Assembly (NCBI GenBank): GCA_002307135.1
Contig: DBTQ01000013.1
Location: 189,270 to 253,269 of the forward strand
Origin: Bacteroidetes bacterium UBA1312
GTDB lineage: Bacteria > Bacteroidota > Bacteroidia > Chitinophagales > Chitinophagaceae
Direction: 5' to 3'
Length of the DNA: 64,000 nt
Under the pieces are notes generated by a model. That model was not told where the DNA came from. It did not search any database and was given only the letters and a program-made list of their open reading frames with translations. A program made the position numbers and the translations under genes. Positions 36,089-44,381 of this stretch are shown in pieces. Every line of letters starts with the position of its first letter. The stretch's first letter is position 1.

Positions 36089-36732
36089 TAAAACAGCGAC
36101 CCATATTTATTACAGGTATCGGAACAGGTATTGGAAAAACATTTGTTGCTGCAATATTGACACAATATTTGTCAGCAGATTACTGGAAGCCTATACAGGC
36201 TGGAGATTTAGACAATTCGGACAGTAAAATTGTCGGATCGCTCCTATCCGCGGATCGCTCGGTGATTCACAAGGAAAGGTATCGTTTTGATTTGGCCCGT
36301 TCTCCTCACATGGCCGCAAGACATGCAGGGGTTCATATCTCTTTAGCAGATTTTCATTTACCTGAATCGAACAACAGGCTTGTTATTGAAGGAGCCGGTG
36401 GCTTAATGGTTCCGCTCTCCTATTCCTTATTTATGACTGATCTTATCCAATATTTTGATGCCGGAGTACTATTGGTAGTCAGAAATTATTTGGGCTGCAT
36501 CAATCATACTTTGTTGTCTTACGAATTATTGCACAAATCTGGAATTCTACAGTTAGGTGTCGTTATTAATGGAGATATGGATAATGATACCCACAGTTTA
36601 CTCCGGGCTTATATACCACAAACAATACCTTTTTTTTATATTCCGGAAACGATAAAGCCTACTAAAGAAATTGTTTGTGAAATCGCACATCGCTTCGAAG
36701 GGATTATTGGCCGGACTACTACTTATTCTTAA
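36085..36732 (+). CDS. bioD: ATP-dependent dethiobiotin synthetase
   Basis: 215 residues. It closes the ureido ring of DAPA with CO2 and ATP. The P-loop is GIGTGIGKT near residue 11, followed by YWKPIQAG, the DAPA-binding lysine segment, and EGAGGLMVPLS near residue 111. The overlap of 4 bp (ATGA) with bioF indicates coupled translation. Downstream, 63 bp separate it from bioB, and that gap contains a second promoter module, so bioB and bioA can also be transcribed independently. Confidence 0.94.
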   Translation: MIKQRPIFITGIGTGIGKTFVAAILTQYLSADYWKPIQAGDLDNSDSKIVGSLLSADRSVIHKERYRFDLARSPHMAARHAGVHISLADFHLPESNNRLVIEGAGGLMVPLSYSLFMTDLIQYFDAGVLLVVRNYLGCINHTLLSYELLHKSGILQLGVVINGDMDNDTHSLLRAYIPQTIPFFYIPETIKPTKEIVCEIAHRFEGIIGRTTTYS

Positions 36733-36733
36733 A

Positions 36734-36772
36734 ACTGGATGACTTTGGCAATCCGGTTACCTTCTACTTTTA
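36734..36772 (+). promoter_or_regulatory. Operator-promoter module of the biotin operon, copy 2 (before bioB)
   Basis: ACTGGAT-N10-ATCCGGT is followed by TACTTTTA exactly 31 bp after the start of the repeat, as in copy 1. A -33 TTTG at 36744 with 17 bp to the -7 element lies inside the repeat. After the -7 element both copies continue with GCAAAA. The match over about 45 bp is far better than expected by chance and indicates a shared regulator. Confidence 0.75.
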
Positions 36773-36795
36773 CGCAAAAAATAAAACAAAATATA

Positions 36796-37782
36796 ATGAC
36801 TTTAAGCCAAGCAATTCGCAACGACTGGACACTCGATGAGATAAAGGAAATATACAACAGACCTTTATTGCAACTTATATATGATGCCGCTTCTGTACAC
36901 CGCCAGTGGCACGATCCAGAAGCGGTACAGATTTGTACCCTTTTGTCTATAAAAACAGGTGGTTGTACGGAAGATTGTTCTTATTGTGGTCAGGCGGCAA
37001 GATACCATACTGATATAACTGTAAAAGCACTAATGAAAAAGGAAGACGTACTGTCTGTTGCCTCAAGAGCAAAAGCTGCCGGGTCAAGCCGTTTCTGTAT
37101 GGCTGCTGCTTGGCGTGAAGTAAAAGACAACCGTGATTTTGATCGGGTGTTGGAAATAGTAAAAGGCGTTAATGAATTGGGTCTGGAAGTTTGTTGTACC
37201 CTGGGTATGATTACAGAAGGTCAGGCTGAAAAACTTCAGGAAGCAGGACTGTATGCTTACAACCACAATTTAGATTCATCGGAAGGTTATTACAACGAGA
37301 TCATTAGTACGCGTACTTATGATGATCGGCTTAATACGCTTAAGAATGTGCGTAAGGCAGGAATATCCGTATGCAGCGGAGGCATAATCGGACTAGGTGA
37401 AACCCACAATGATCGTATTGCTATGTTACATACGCTATCTAATTTACCCGAGCATCCTGAGTCTGTGCCCGTAAATGCTCTGGCAAGAGTAAAAGGTACA
37501 CCACTTGGTGATTTTCCTAAAGTAGATAGTTGGGAAATGGTACGTATGATTGCAACAGCAAGAATATTGATGCCAAAGGCTATGGTCAGGTTAAGTGCCG
37601 GAAGAGCAGAAATGACTCAGGAGGAACAGGGCTTTTGTTTTATGGCAGGTGCCAACTCTATTTTTACTAGCGAGAGCGAAGAGCTGCTTGTAACACCTAA
37701 TCCAAGACTGGATGAAGATCGAAGGTTGATGAATATTCTAGGTCTTAAGCCCTTAGAAAAAATTCAACCTGTAATCTCATGA
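36796..37782 (+). CDS. bioB: Biotin synthase
   Basis: 328 residues, normal length. This radical-SAM enzyme inserts sulfur into dethiobiotin. The cluster motif is CTEDCSYCGQ (Cys-x3-Cys-x2-Cys) near residue 52, followed by KEDVLSVASRAKAAGSSRFCM, YNHNLDSSEGYY, and GIIGLGETHNDR. The auxiliary cluster ligands are the later Cys residues and Arg of RLSAGRAEM. The open frame extends 19 codons upstream, but that stretch is the operator-promoter module, so MTLSQAIRND is the true start. The gene overlaps bioA by 4 bp. Confidence 0.96.
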   Translation: MTLSQAIRNDWTLDEIKEIYNRPLLQLIYDAASVHRQWHDPEAVQICTLLSIKTGGCTEDCSYCGQAARYHTDITVKALMKKEDVLSVASRAKAAGSSRFCMAAAWREVKDNRDFDRVLEIVKGVNELGLEVCCTLGMITEGQAEKLQEAGLYAYNHNLDSSEGYYNEIISTRTYDDRLNTLKNVRKAGISVCSGGIIGLGETHNDRIAMLHTLSNLPEHPESVPVNALARVKGTPLGDFPKVDSWEMVRMIATARILMPKAMVRLSAGRAEMTQEEQGFCFMAGANSIFTSESEELLVTPNPRLDEDRRLMNILGLKPLEKIQPVIS

Positions 37783-39056
37783 TACCTAGACTTAGTCTTA
37801 TAGAAAGAGACCGTGCTGCTATTTGGCATCCATATACACAGGCTCATACTGCATCTTCGCCAATACCAATTATTAGCGGGAAGGGTAGCTATTTGTTTGA
37901 CGAACAAGGTAAACGATATATCGATGCCATATCTTCATGGTGGGTCACCCTTCATGGTCATGCACATCCATACATAGCGGAGCAGGTCGGGCGCCAATTT
38001 GATAAACTGGAGCAGGTGATTTTTGCAGGTTTCACGCATTTGCCTGCTATTGAACTTGCCGAGCGATTGCTTAAAATATTACCTGTTGGGCAGGACAAAA
38101 TATTTTACTCAGACAACGGATCTACGGCTGTGGAAGTAGCATTGAAAATGTGCTTGCAGTATTGGTATAATAAGGGTGCACCTCGAAAAAAAATATTGGC
38201 ATTTGAACACGGTTATCATGGTGATACATTTGGTGCCATGGCAGTTAGCGGGAGGAGTGCGTGGACTGCCCCTTTTTCATCACTATTGTTTGATGTATTA
38301 TACATTCCCGTGCCAACATTAGAAAATATTGAGGCCACCAAATTAGTAATTAAGCAGCACTGTCAGGATATTGCCTGCTTTATTTTTGAACCACTGGTGC
38401 AAGGTTCTGCGGGTATGCTGATGCATAGTGTAGTGCAACTCGATGAGTTGCTTGTTCACTGTCGTAATTGCGATATCTTATTGATACAAGATGAAGTGTT
38501 TACTGGTTTTGGACGCACAGGTAAAATATTCGCGGCAGATCATCTTGTAACAAAACCAGATTTGGTTTGTCTTTCAAAAGGGCTTACCGGAGGGACTATG
38601 CCATTTGGTATTACAAGTTGTTGCAACCAAATATATGAAGCATTTCTTTCCGAAGATCTTTATAAGACACTATTCCACGGACATTCATTTACGGCTAATC
38701 CATTGGCATGTGTGGCTGCTTTAGCAAGTCTTGATCTTTTGGAAACGAAATATACACAAGATAATATCGGACGAATTGATGCACAACACAAAGGTTTTAG
38801 TGCGGAGATGAGCGATGAAAAGAAAATTCTCAATATAAGACAGTGCGGAACTATACTCGCTTTTGACTGGTACGACGGTAGTCACCCTTCTTATTTCAGC
38901 GCTTTAAGAAACAAGCTCTATCATTATTTTTTGGATAGAGGCATTTTGCTTCGCCCTTTGGGTAATACGCTTTACCTTGTTCCTCCATATTGCACCAGCG
39001 AAGAAGACCTCAATTATATATACGGAACAATTAAAGTGGCATTGACAGACCTCTAA
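37779..39056 (+). CDS. bioA: Adenosylmethionine-8-amino-7-oxononanoate aminotransferase
   Basis: 425 residues. A class III PLP aminotransferase that uses S-adenosylmethionine to convert KAPA into DAPA. The N-terminal IWHPYTQ and YIDAISSWWVTLHGHAHP are specific to BioA. Later segments are FYSDNGSTAVEVALKM, FEHGYHGDTFGAM, LIQDEVFTGFGRTGK and the PLP lysine in CLSKGLTGG. It is the last gene of the operon and is closed by a hairpin. With bioF, bioD and bioB it covers all steps from pimeloyl thioester to biotin. Confidence 0.95.
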   Translation: MIPRLSLIERDRAAIWHPYTQAHTASSPIPIISGKGSYLFDEQGKRYIDAISSWWVTLHGHAHPYIAEQVGRQFDKLEQVIFAGFTHLPAIELAERLLKILPVGQDKIFYSDNGSTAVEVALKMCLQYWYNKGAPRKKILAFEHGYHGDTFGAMAVSGRSAWTAPFSSLLFDVLYIPVPTLENIEATKLVIKQHCQDIACFIFEPLVQGSAGMLMHSVVQLDELLVHCRNCDILLIQDEVFTGFGRTGKIFAADHLVTKPDLVCLSKGLTGGTMPFGITSCCNQIYEAFLSEDLYKTLFHGHSFTANPLACVAALASLDLLETKYTQDNIGRIDAQHKGFSAEMSDEKKILNIRQCGTILAFDWYDGSHPSYFSALRNKLYHYFLDRGILLRPLGNTLYLVPPYCTSEEDLNYIYGTIKVALTDL

Positions 39057-39094
39057 GAAATGGTTTGTAATAAGCTTTAACGTTGAAATGTTTC

Positions 39095-39133
39095 GAGCGA
39101 CTAAAAAAGCTTCGAGATCTTTTTTAGTTGCTC
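39095..39133. terminator. Bidirectional hairpin between bioA and the convergent Cys-rich gene
   Basis: A 15-bp stem beginning GAGCGACTAAAAAAG with one G-T wobble has A- and T-runs inside its arms. Its right arm overlaps the last codons of the convergent gene. Confidence 0.65.
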
Positions 39134-39334
39134 TTGAAATAAATATTTGTGGTGTTCTTCTTTCATGGCTTGCATACAAGCGGCGCAAAGGCAATCCTCA
39201 AAAGAGTTACTTATAAAGTTTCGCTCTTGCTCATTTAATGTTATCGTGCTGCACTGACATAGAGATACAGAACCGACTTTGCACTCAAAAGGATTGTTGC
39301 AACGGGGGCAAAATTTTGTTTCGTGTTTAATCAT
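39101..39334 (-). CDS. Small cysteine-rich CWC-type protein
   Basis: 77 residues with eight Cys arranged as FCPRCN, FECKVG, LCQC and CLCAAC. This is the pattern I recall for the cysteine-rich CWC family, probably a metal-binding (zinc) small protein. The ATG giving MIKHETKFCPRC was preferred to a GTG three codons upstream. It overlaps the preceding ATPase gene by 8 bp and must be co-translated with it. Function unknown. Confidence 0.75.
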   Translation of the reverse strand: MIKHETKFCPRCNNPFECKVGSVSLCQCSTITLNEQERNFISNSFEDCLCAACMQAMKEEHHKYLFQEQLKKISKLF

Positions 39335-40127
39335 TAGTGTCACCTTTAAATAAGTCGCAAAACCAAAATCCTATTTCATCTTGTTGCACATCAGTCGAAT
39401 TCGTTTCTGAATTATTGGTTGGTGCTTTGTACGAACGATATACTTTTTCTCCTACTTCAAAATGAATTGGATATTTGAATATCGGGCCATCGAAACAAAA
39501 CGTATGAAATTCACCATTTTCTCCACACGGATCTACATTTGACGGGAGGTCTCTAATAAAATTTTCATCAATAATTCTTCCCGCGAATGATGTGTCTAAT
39601 AATTGGGCATTAATACAAACTACAATAGCCTTAAATCCTAGTTCAATGAATTCTGTCAATAATTGTCGTGTGTCTCTTTCCCAAAGTGGGAAAACTGCTT
39701 TTATGTCGAAATTCGCTAATTGCTGTTCCCGATAAGCTCTTAAATCTTTGAGGAAAATATCCCCAAAAGCGGCATGGTTAAACTGTTGTTGCTTTAAAGA
39801 CGAAACGCTTTGTCGCATCAGCAGTTCATACTCATTCATGGACGGTTCTTCCGGTAGTTCAATTGTGCTAAAGGGAATACTCAATGCTTCTATTTGTGCT
39901 TCCAACAATGATCTGCGAAGCCCATGCATACTCACCCTATTGTGTTGCTTGTTTATAGAAGTTAGTAAATGTTCTACAGAATAATTTTTGTCCTGCAATA
40001 AATAATACAAAGCAAGAGCCGCGTCTTTACCCGTGCTCCAATTGAAATATATTTTCTCTTTTTTGTGCAATTGCGGATAGTGGATTTTTAAAAAATGTTG
40101 ATAGATTTTCAAAATGCTATCGCCCAT
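39327..40127 (-). CDS. Dph6-like ATP-dependent amide ligase (adenine nucleotide alpha-hydrolase fold)
   Basis: 266 residues. The PP-loop-like motif is WSTGKDAALALYYL near residue 30, in place of the common SGGKDS. Further marks are SMHGLRRSLLEAQIEALSIP, HAAFGDIFLKDLRAYRE, and GEFHTFCFDGPIF, which match the diphthine-ammonia ligase/Dph6 group. Bacteria lack diphthamide, so the bacterial members must act on another substrate, possibly a small metabolite. It overlaps the small Cys-rich protein gene, suggesting a functional link. Confidence 0.82.
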   Translation of the reverse strand: MGDSILKIYQHFLKIHYPQLHKKEKIYFNWSTGKDAALALYYLLQDKNYSVEHLLTSINKQHNRVSMHGLRRSLLEAQIEALSIPFSTIELPEEPSMNEYELLMRQSVSSLKQQQFNHAAFGDIFLKDLRAYREQQLANFDIKAVFPLWERDTRQLLTEFIELGFKAIVVCINAQLLDTSFAGRIIDENFIRDLPSNVDPCGENGEFHTFCFDGPIFKYPIHFEVGEKVYRSYKAPTNNSETNSTDVQQDEIGFWFCDLFKGDTND

Positions 40128-40377
40128 TTGGGGGCTTTAGTATTGAATCTTCGCAAGGTAGCATAAAATCAAAATAAGTAGATCAAGAACTATGAATAGC
40201 AATAAAAATTATTGAACTAAAAGAAGATAGCTCAATGTAATTAATCTTTCTGAAATAAGAATTGGACACTGTAGTTTACAAGAACAGTTGAAATTGTACT
40301 ACTTGAGTTTATATGGCAAGTCTGGCGTTTATGATAAACCATTAATTAGCTATGCAATTTTAAATTCTAAAAAAAAA

Positions 40378-40425
40378 TTTGGTTTACGAAAGTTGTCGTA
40401 TATTTGTGTACGATAACTTTCGTAA
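40378..40425 (+). promoter_or_regulatory. blaI promoter with double BlaI operator
   Basis: TTTG at 40378, 17 bp, then TATATTTG at 40399 form a full Bacteroidota promoter. Two 16-bp boxes of the form TACGA-N6-TCGTA lie at 40385-40400 and 40409-40424 with 8 bp between them, and together they form a near-perfect 42-bp palindrome. The -7 element sits between the boxes, so a bound BlaI-type dimer pair would occlude the promoter. The preceding 250 bp after the Dph6-like gene show nothing recognisable. Confidence 0.88.
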
Positions 40426-40431
40426 TTGTTT

Positions 40432-40809
40432 ATGAAACAACCAATAAAACCAACAGAGTCTGAATTGGAAATCCTGAACATCCTTTGGACGGAAGGAGCC
40501 GCGACAGTAAGGACAGTTCATGAAAAGTTGGCGCTGACCAAAGATGCCGGTTATACCACAACACTTAAACTGATGCAGATCATGCTCGAAAAAAAATTGC
40601 TCAGTAGAGACGCGTCGAACAAAACACATGTATATACAGCTATCGTCAATCGCGAACAGACACAAGGGCAAATGGTTCAGCGGATGATAGAGACGATGTT
40701 CAACGGATCGGCCATGCAGCTAGTTATGCAAACATTGGGCAATCATAAAGCAAGTAAAGCAGAGCTGAATAAAATAAGAGCATATCTGGATGGAAAGGTG
40801 AAAAAATAA
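40432..40809 (+). CDS. BlaI/MecI/CopY-family repressor
   Basis: 125 residues. The winged-helix domain starts PTESELEILNILWTEGAATVRTVHEKL and continues GYTTTLKLMQIMLEKKLL, the family signature. The helical C-terminus (QMVQRMIETMFNGSAMQLV) makes the dimer. I used the first ATG; the frame opens two codons earlier at TTG. Such repressors bind dyads in their own promoter and are inactivated by a BlaR1-type protease, which is encoded 59 bp downstream here. The operator boxes upstream are clear. Confidence 0.95.
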   Translation: MKQPIKPTESELEILNILWTEGAATVRTVHEKLALTKDAGYTTTLKLMQIMLEKKLLSRDASNKTHVYTAIVNREQTQGQMVQRMIETMFNGSAMQLVMQTLGNHKASKAELNKIRAYLDGKVKK

Positions 40810-40868
40810 ACGTTCTTGGAATCAACGGTCCTCTATTATTTTAAATACTCATTCCTAAAACAATTGTT

Positions 40869-42260
40869 ATGAATATCTGGATTCAATCAATGTCATGGAC
40901 ACTAATCTATTCGTTGGGGCAGGGATTTGTGGTTTATATATCATTATGGTTTGCTCTGAAATTGATGCCGACTATTTCGGCCAATATTAAGTACCATTTG
41001 TCGTTGTCTGCGCTTACAATTTTGTTTGTATGGTTTGCAACTACTTGGTGGCAACAATTTCATGCTTTGCTATCGGTCCATGAACAGACACTTGTTGCGC
41101 AGGCAGGAAATACAAATACCATTCAACAGCAATTACAGACCATCAGAATAATTGAACATTATGATAGTTATTCCTCTATAATGTCATCTGTAAATTTATT
41201 TCTTCCTTGGCTTTCGGTGTTTTACGTTATAGGTTTACTCTTTATGTTGCTGCGACTTTCGTCAGGGATGATGCAATTATTTTCGCTTCGAAAAAATGGC
41301 ATTGCAGAACCAGATTCGGTATTTAATGAATTATTGGGGTTATTAAAAAATAGACTTCATTTTGAAGGACATGTCCAATTGTTCATTTCTGCGAAAGCAC
41401 AGGTACCTATGGTTATCGGTTTCTTAAAGCCTATGATAATAATGCCATGTGCAGTAATAACGCAACTGAGTATGGCGCAACTCGAAACGATTGTATTGCA
41501 TGAACTGGCTCATATAAAACGATATGATTACTTGGTCAACATCTTGCAAACAATTATCGAAACTATCCTATTTTTTAATCCATTCGTTTGGATGATATCA
41601 GTCATTATCCGTCGGGAACGAGAACATTGCTGCGATGATATAGTATTGGGACAAACTCCAGAACCTCTGCTTTATGCCACTGCACTTGCTACTTTGGCAA
41701 ACCATCCCAACCACATTTCAAGACTTTCTGTCGCGGCATCTGGGCAATCCGACTATTTATTTAATCGAATTAAACGCATTATGGAAATGAAAAATAATTC
41801 ATTCAGTTACAGCAAGACAGTCGCTGCTATCCTTATTATGACAATCATTATATGCTCTGTTGTATGGCTTACACCTTCGTTTGCTCATGCTAAAAAAGAC
41901 AGGCCTGTCGAGAAAACTACAGCTTTATCCAAACCTGTACAGAAAGGAGTATTCATAGCAAATAATCAGGAAGAAACTCAATTGGTTAAACAACTAATTG
42001 ATGGGCATCTGGTCGATGAAGCAAAAGGGTTTGTCGTTGAAAAAAAGCAGAATAGACTTTACATAAACGGCCAACTGCAAACGGTTGAAATTGCTAATAA
42101 GTATTTGCAAACAATAAAAGGACAAGCAATAAGAGTCGAAGTTTATCCTTTACAGGAAAGGATTAGACGGCATCCTGAAGCTGGTTTTTTGCAAATTATG
42201 ATACCGATCCAGTCCTCTTCATCTTGTGTCGATTATCAACCCAAAAAACCTGGTTGTTGA
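40869..42260 (+). CDS. BlaR1-like M56 membrane metalloprotease
   Basis: 463 residues. Several transmembrane segments (about 13-32, 45-60, 110-130 and 317-335) surround a cytoplasmic protease domain with zinc motif HELAH at 211-215 and the third-ligand region RREREHCCDD. Upon a signal it should cleave the partner repressor. The periplasmic C-terminal part of about 130 residues is not the penicillin-binding sensor domain of BlaR1/MecR1 and contains no SxxK, so the inducer is unlikely to be sensed as an acylated beta-lactam. It ends SSSCVDYQPKKPGC. The cytochrome lipoprotein gene follows after 91 bp. Confidence 0.9.
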   Translation: MNIWIQSMSWTLIYSLGQGFVVYISLWFALKLMPTISANIKYHLSLSALTILFVWFATTWWQQFHALLSVHEQTLVAQAGNTNTIQQQLQTIRIIEHYDSYSSIMSSVNLFLPWLSVFYVIGLLFMLLRLSSGMMQLFSLRKNGIAEPDSVFNELLGLLKNRLHFEGHVQLFISAKAQVPMVIGFLKPMIIMPCAVITQLSMAQLETIVLHELAHIKRYDYLVNILQTIIETILFFNPFVWMISVIIRREREHCCDDIVLGQTPEPLLYATALATLANHPNHISRLSVAASGQSDYLFNRIKRIMEMKNNSFSYSKTVAAILIMTIIICSVVWLTPSFAHAKKDRPVEKTTALSKPVQKGVFIANNQEETQLVKQLIDGHLVDEAKGFVVEKKQNRLYINGQLQTVEIANKYLQTIKGQAIRVEVYPLQERIRRHPEAGFLQIMIPIQSSSSCVDYQPKKPGC

Positions 42261-42351
42261 TATTGATCTGTAAGATTAGAGATATGAAAACTATGTTCTG
42301 TAAATATGGGACGGGTAATTTATAACCTAATTACAAACTAATTATTGGAAC

Positions 42352-42780
42352 ATGAGAACAACTAAGATAATCTTTATATCCATTATAGCTATTATTATTG
42401 GAGCGTGTAGTTCCTCTAAAAAAAGTACACGATCAACTGTTTCTACTACTTCTGCGACAACCGATTTTTCAGCAAATCCTTATTGGCTTGTAAAACCGGC
42501 GAACGGAATTTATGCTCCCGGCAATGAGGAATTGACAGCAATTCAAACACAATACAAAGACGTAACGTTAGAGCAATTAAAAGAAGGTTATGCAATTTAT
42601 GCGACTGGTGCGTGTATCAAATGTCATGCGGCCATGAATATTTATGAACGCGGGGAAGTGCAATGGAAAGGCATTGTTGAAAATATGGCTCGGAAAGCCC
42701 AGCTTTCTGAACCGCAAAAAGATGCGGTGTATAGATATGTTCTTTCCGTAAAGGCTGCAAACACGAAACAAACTAAATAG
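42352..42780 (+). CDS. Monohaem cytochrome c-like lipoprotein
   Basis: 142 residues. The signal FIISIIAIIIGAC has lipid-anchor Cys19 (lipobox IGAC), followed by a Ser/Thr-rich linker. The haem site is CIKCH at residues 88-92, with Met95 in CHAAMN close by as a possible but not certain axial ligand. The rest is helical, as in small class I cytochromes. It should be exposed in the periplasm and transfer electrons or sense redox state. It follows blaI-blaR1 in the same direction and is probably in their operon. Confidence 0.8.
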   Translation: MRTTKIIFISIIAIIIGACSSSKKSTRSTVSTTSATTDFSANPYWLVKPANGIYAPGNEELTAIQTQYKDVTLEQLKEGYAIYATGACIKCHAAMNIYERGEVQWKGIVENMARKAQLSEPQKDAVYRYVLSVKAANTKQTK

Positions 42781-42856
42781 TTTTCAGTTAGGCATCAAGC
42801 CAACACTTGAGTCGTCATTATCCTCAATGTGATACTTAGGGTAGGGTATTGTGTGC

Positions 42857-42900
42857 CTGGAGTATTGCTGAAATGAAGACTAAATTAATACTCCAGTATT
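42857..42900. terminator. Hairpin between convergent genes
   Basis: The 10-bp stem CTGGAGTATT / AATACTCCAG with a 20-nt loop is followed by TATTTT. It lies between the cytochrome gene and the convergent propeller gene. The long loop makes it less certain. Confidence 0.45.
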
Positions 42901-42933
42901 TTAGGCTAATTTAAAAATTTATTTTCGATATTG

Positions 42934-44046
42934 TTATTTAGATGTTTTAGCTGAAAAATTGGTGAATGACTTTCCATCGTAACGGCATAATCCTGTATTT
43001 CTTGTGCCGAACCAAATGTTTCCGGACCTGTCTTTTACAATGCTAAAAACTGAATAATTACTCAACCCATCTTTAGTTGTGAAATTGGTAAAAGTTTTAC
43101 CATCATAACGCCACACTCCGCCCATTGTTTCCCTTCTTGTCATATCCTCAGCTTCGGTTCCAAACCAAATATTACCCATTTTATCTTCCGCTATAGAGGT
43201 AACGCAACATGAGTCAAATATCCCATTTTGCAAAACATTCGTGAAGGTTTTTCCGTTATAAAGGCACGTGCCTTTACTCCTTCTGCCTACCCAAATGTTC
43301 CCGTTTTTATCTTCTAAAAGACCAGCAAACCATACCTCACCATTGGGTTTGAAATTGGTTACGGATTTGCCGTCGTAGCGGCATACACCCTCAAACCATG
43401 TAGTAAACCAGATGTTCCCATTTTTATCTTCTAACATGGATTGTACCATATTGAGATGAAGACCATTGGTATTTACTACATTGTCATTATCTAAAAAATG
43501 TGTGAAGTAGGAACCATTATAGCAATAGACGCCTTTACTTGTACCTACCCAAATTTTTCCATTTTTATCCTGTAACATACTCGATGGTGTATTCCTTGTG
43601 TTTTGATTATTATTGAGTTGGAAATAGCTGGCATTATTCATAGAGATTGGAATAATGGTAATAGTTTTCCCATCATAACGACTGATGCCTGCATCGCTGC
43701 CAAACCAAATGTTCCCTGTTTTATCTTCTAAAATAGAACAAATAGTATTACTGCTCAGGCCATCTTTTGTAGTATAGTTGGTAAAGAATTTTCCATCATA
43801 TCGATAAACTCCTTCGCCCCCAGTTCCAAACCAAAGGTTCCCTGATTTGTCCTGTAAACCACAACTGACAGCTGCATATTGGTTTGTGCCTTGTGTTTTT
43901 ATAATGCTCAACGTTCCGGCTGTAGTTGTTTTTGACGTATTGACTACTTCCTTCAGTTGGATTTTGTTTTGTCCATTGCAGGAAGCAGCAAAAAATAATA
44001 ATAGCGAAGTGACATAGGATGGATATTTCAGGAGGTACTTTCTCAT
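42934..44046 (-). CDS. Lipoprotein with Reg_prop beta-propeller, no kinase domain
   Basis: 370 residues. The signal YVTSLLLFFAASC places a lipidated Cys at 23. The mature protein consists of about seven propeller blades with the motif GNIWFGT...GVxRYDGKxFTNF, as in the sensor regions of two-component hybrids. There is no transmembrane kinase part, so the propeller stands alone as a periplasmic or surface binding module. Its promoter carries the same double BlaI box as the blaI promoter, so it should be induced together with the BlaR1-cytochrome operon. Its ligand is unknown. Confidence 0.88.
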   Translation of the reverse strand: MRKYLLKYPSYVTSLLLFFAASCNGQNKIQLKEVVNTSKTTTAGTLSIIKTQGTNQYAAVSCGLQDKSGNLWFGTGGEGVYRYDGKFFTNYTTKDGLSSNTICSILEDKTGNIWFGSDAGISRYDGKTITIIPISMNNASYFQLNNNQNTRNTPSSMLQDKNGKIWVGTSKGVYCYNGSYFTHFLDNDNVVNTNGLHLNMVQSMLEDKNGNIWFTTWFEGVCRYDGKSVTNFKPNGEVWFAGLLEDKNGNIWVGRRSKGTCLYNGKTFTNVLQNGIFDSCCVTSIAEDKMGNIWFGTEAEDMTRRETMGGVWRYDGKTFTNFTTKDGLSNYSVFSIVKDRSGNIWFGTRNTGLCRYDGKSFTNFSAKTSK

Positions 44047-44159
44047 TGTGAAGTTTTTATTTTTTTAAAATAACTTGATATTTAGTTTGATGAGTTGCCA
44101 ACGATGGAATAATATCCTGTACGTTATGTGCCGACTTTAATATCTGTTACATACTTATC

Positions 44160-44199
44160 TACGAATTGATTCGTATTCAAATCTACGATAATATTCGTA
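44160..44199 (-). promoter_or_regulatory. Double BlaI operator and -7 element of the propeller lipoprotein gene
   Basis: Two 16-bp boxes TACGA-N6-TCGTA at 44160-44175 and 44184-44199 are separated by 8 bp, the same architecture as before blaI. On the minus strand TAGATTTG (44185-44178) fits TAnnTTTG and sits at the identical position relative to the boxes. No -33 TTTG is visible. The rest of the 335-bp gap holds nothing else I can support. Confidence 0.85.
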
Positions 44200-44381
44200 A
44201 GTGTAGAAGGAATCTTTTAATAAGGGATAATTATGTTTTAGAATTATCCCAAACAAATAGAGTAGAATCCGTTCTTATTGTGAAATATGGTAAACTTTAA
44301 CACCGGATACGTACTCCCTCATCTCCATCCGTGATAGGTTTGAAATCCGTTTCGCTGAGACCTTGAAAGTAATAAGCTGAA

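Noticed and set aside
36739..36795. An upstream 19-codon extension of bioB
   Set aside because: It is made of the operator-promoter module that is repeated before the diiron gene; homologues start near MTLSQAIRND.
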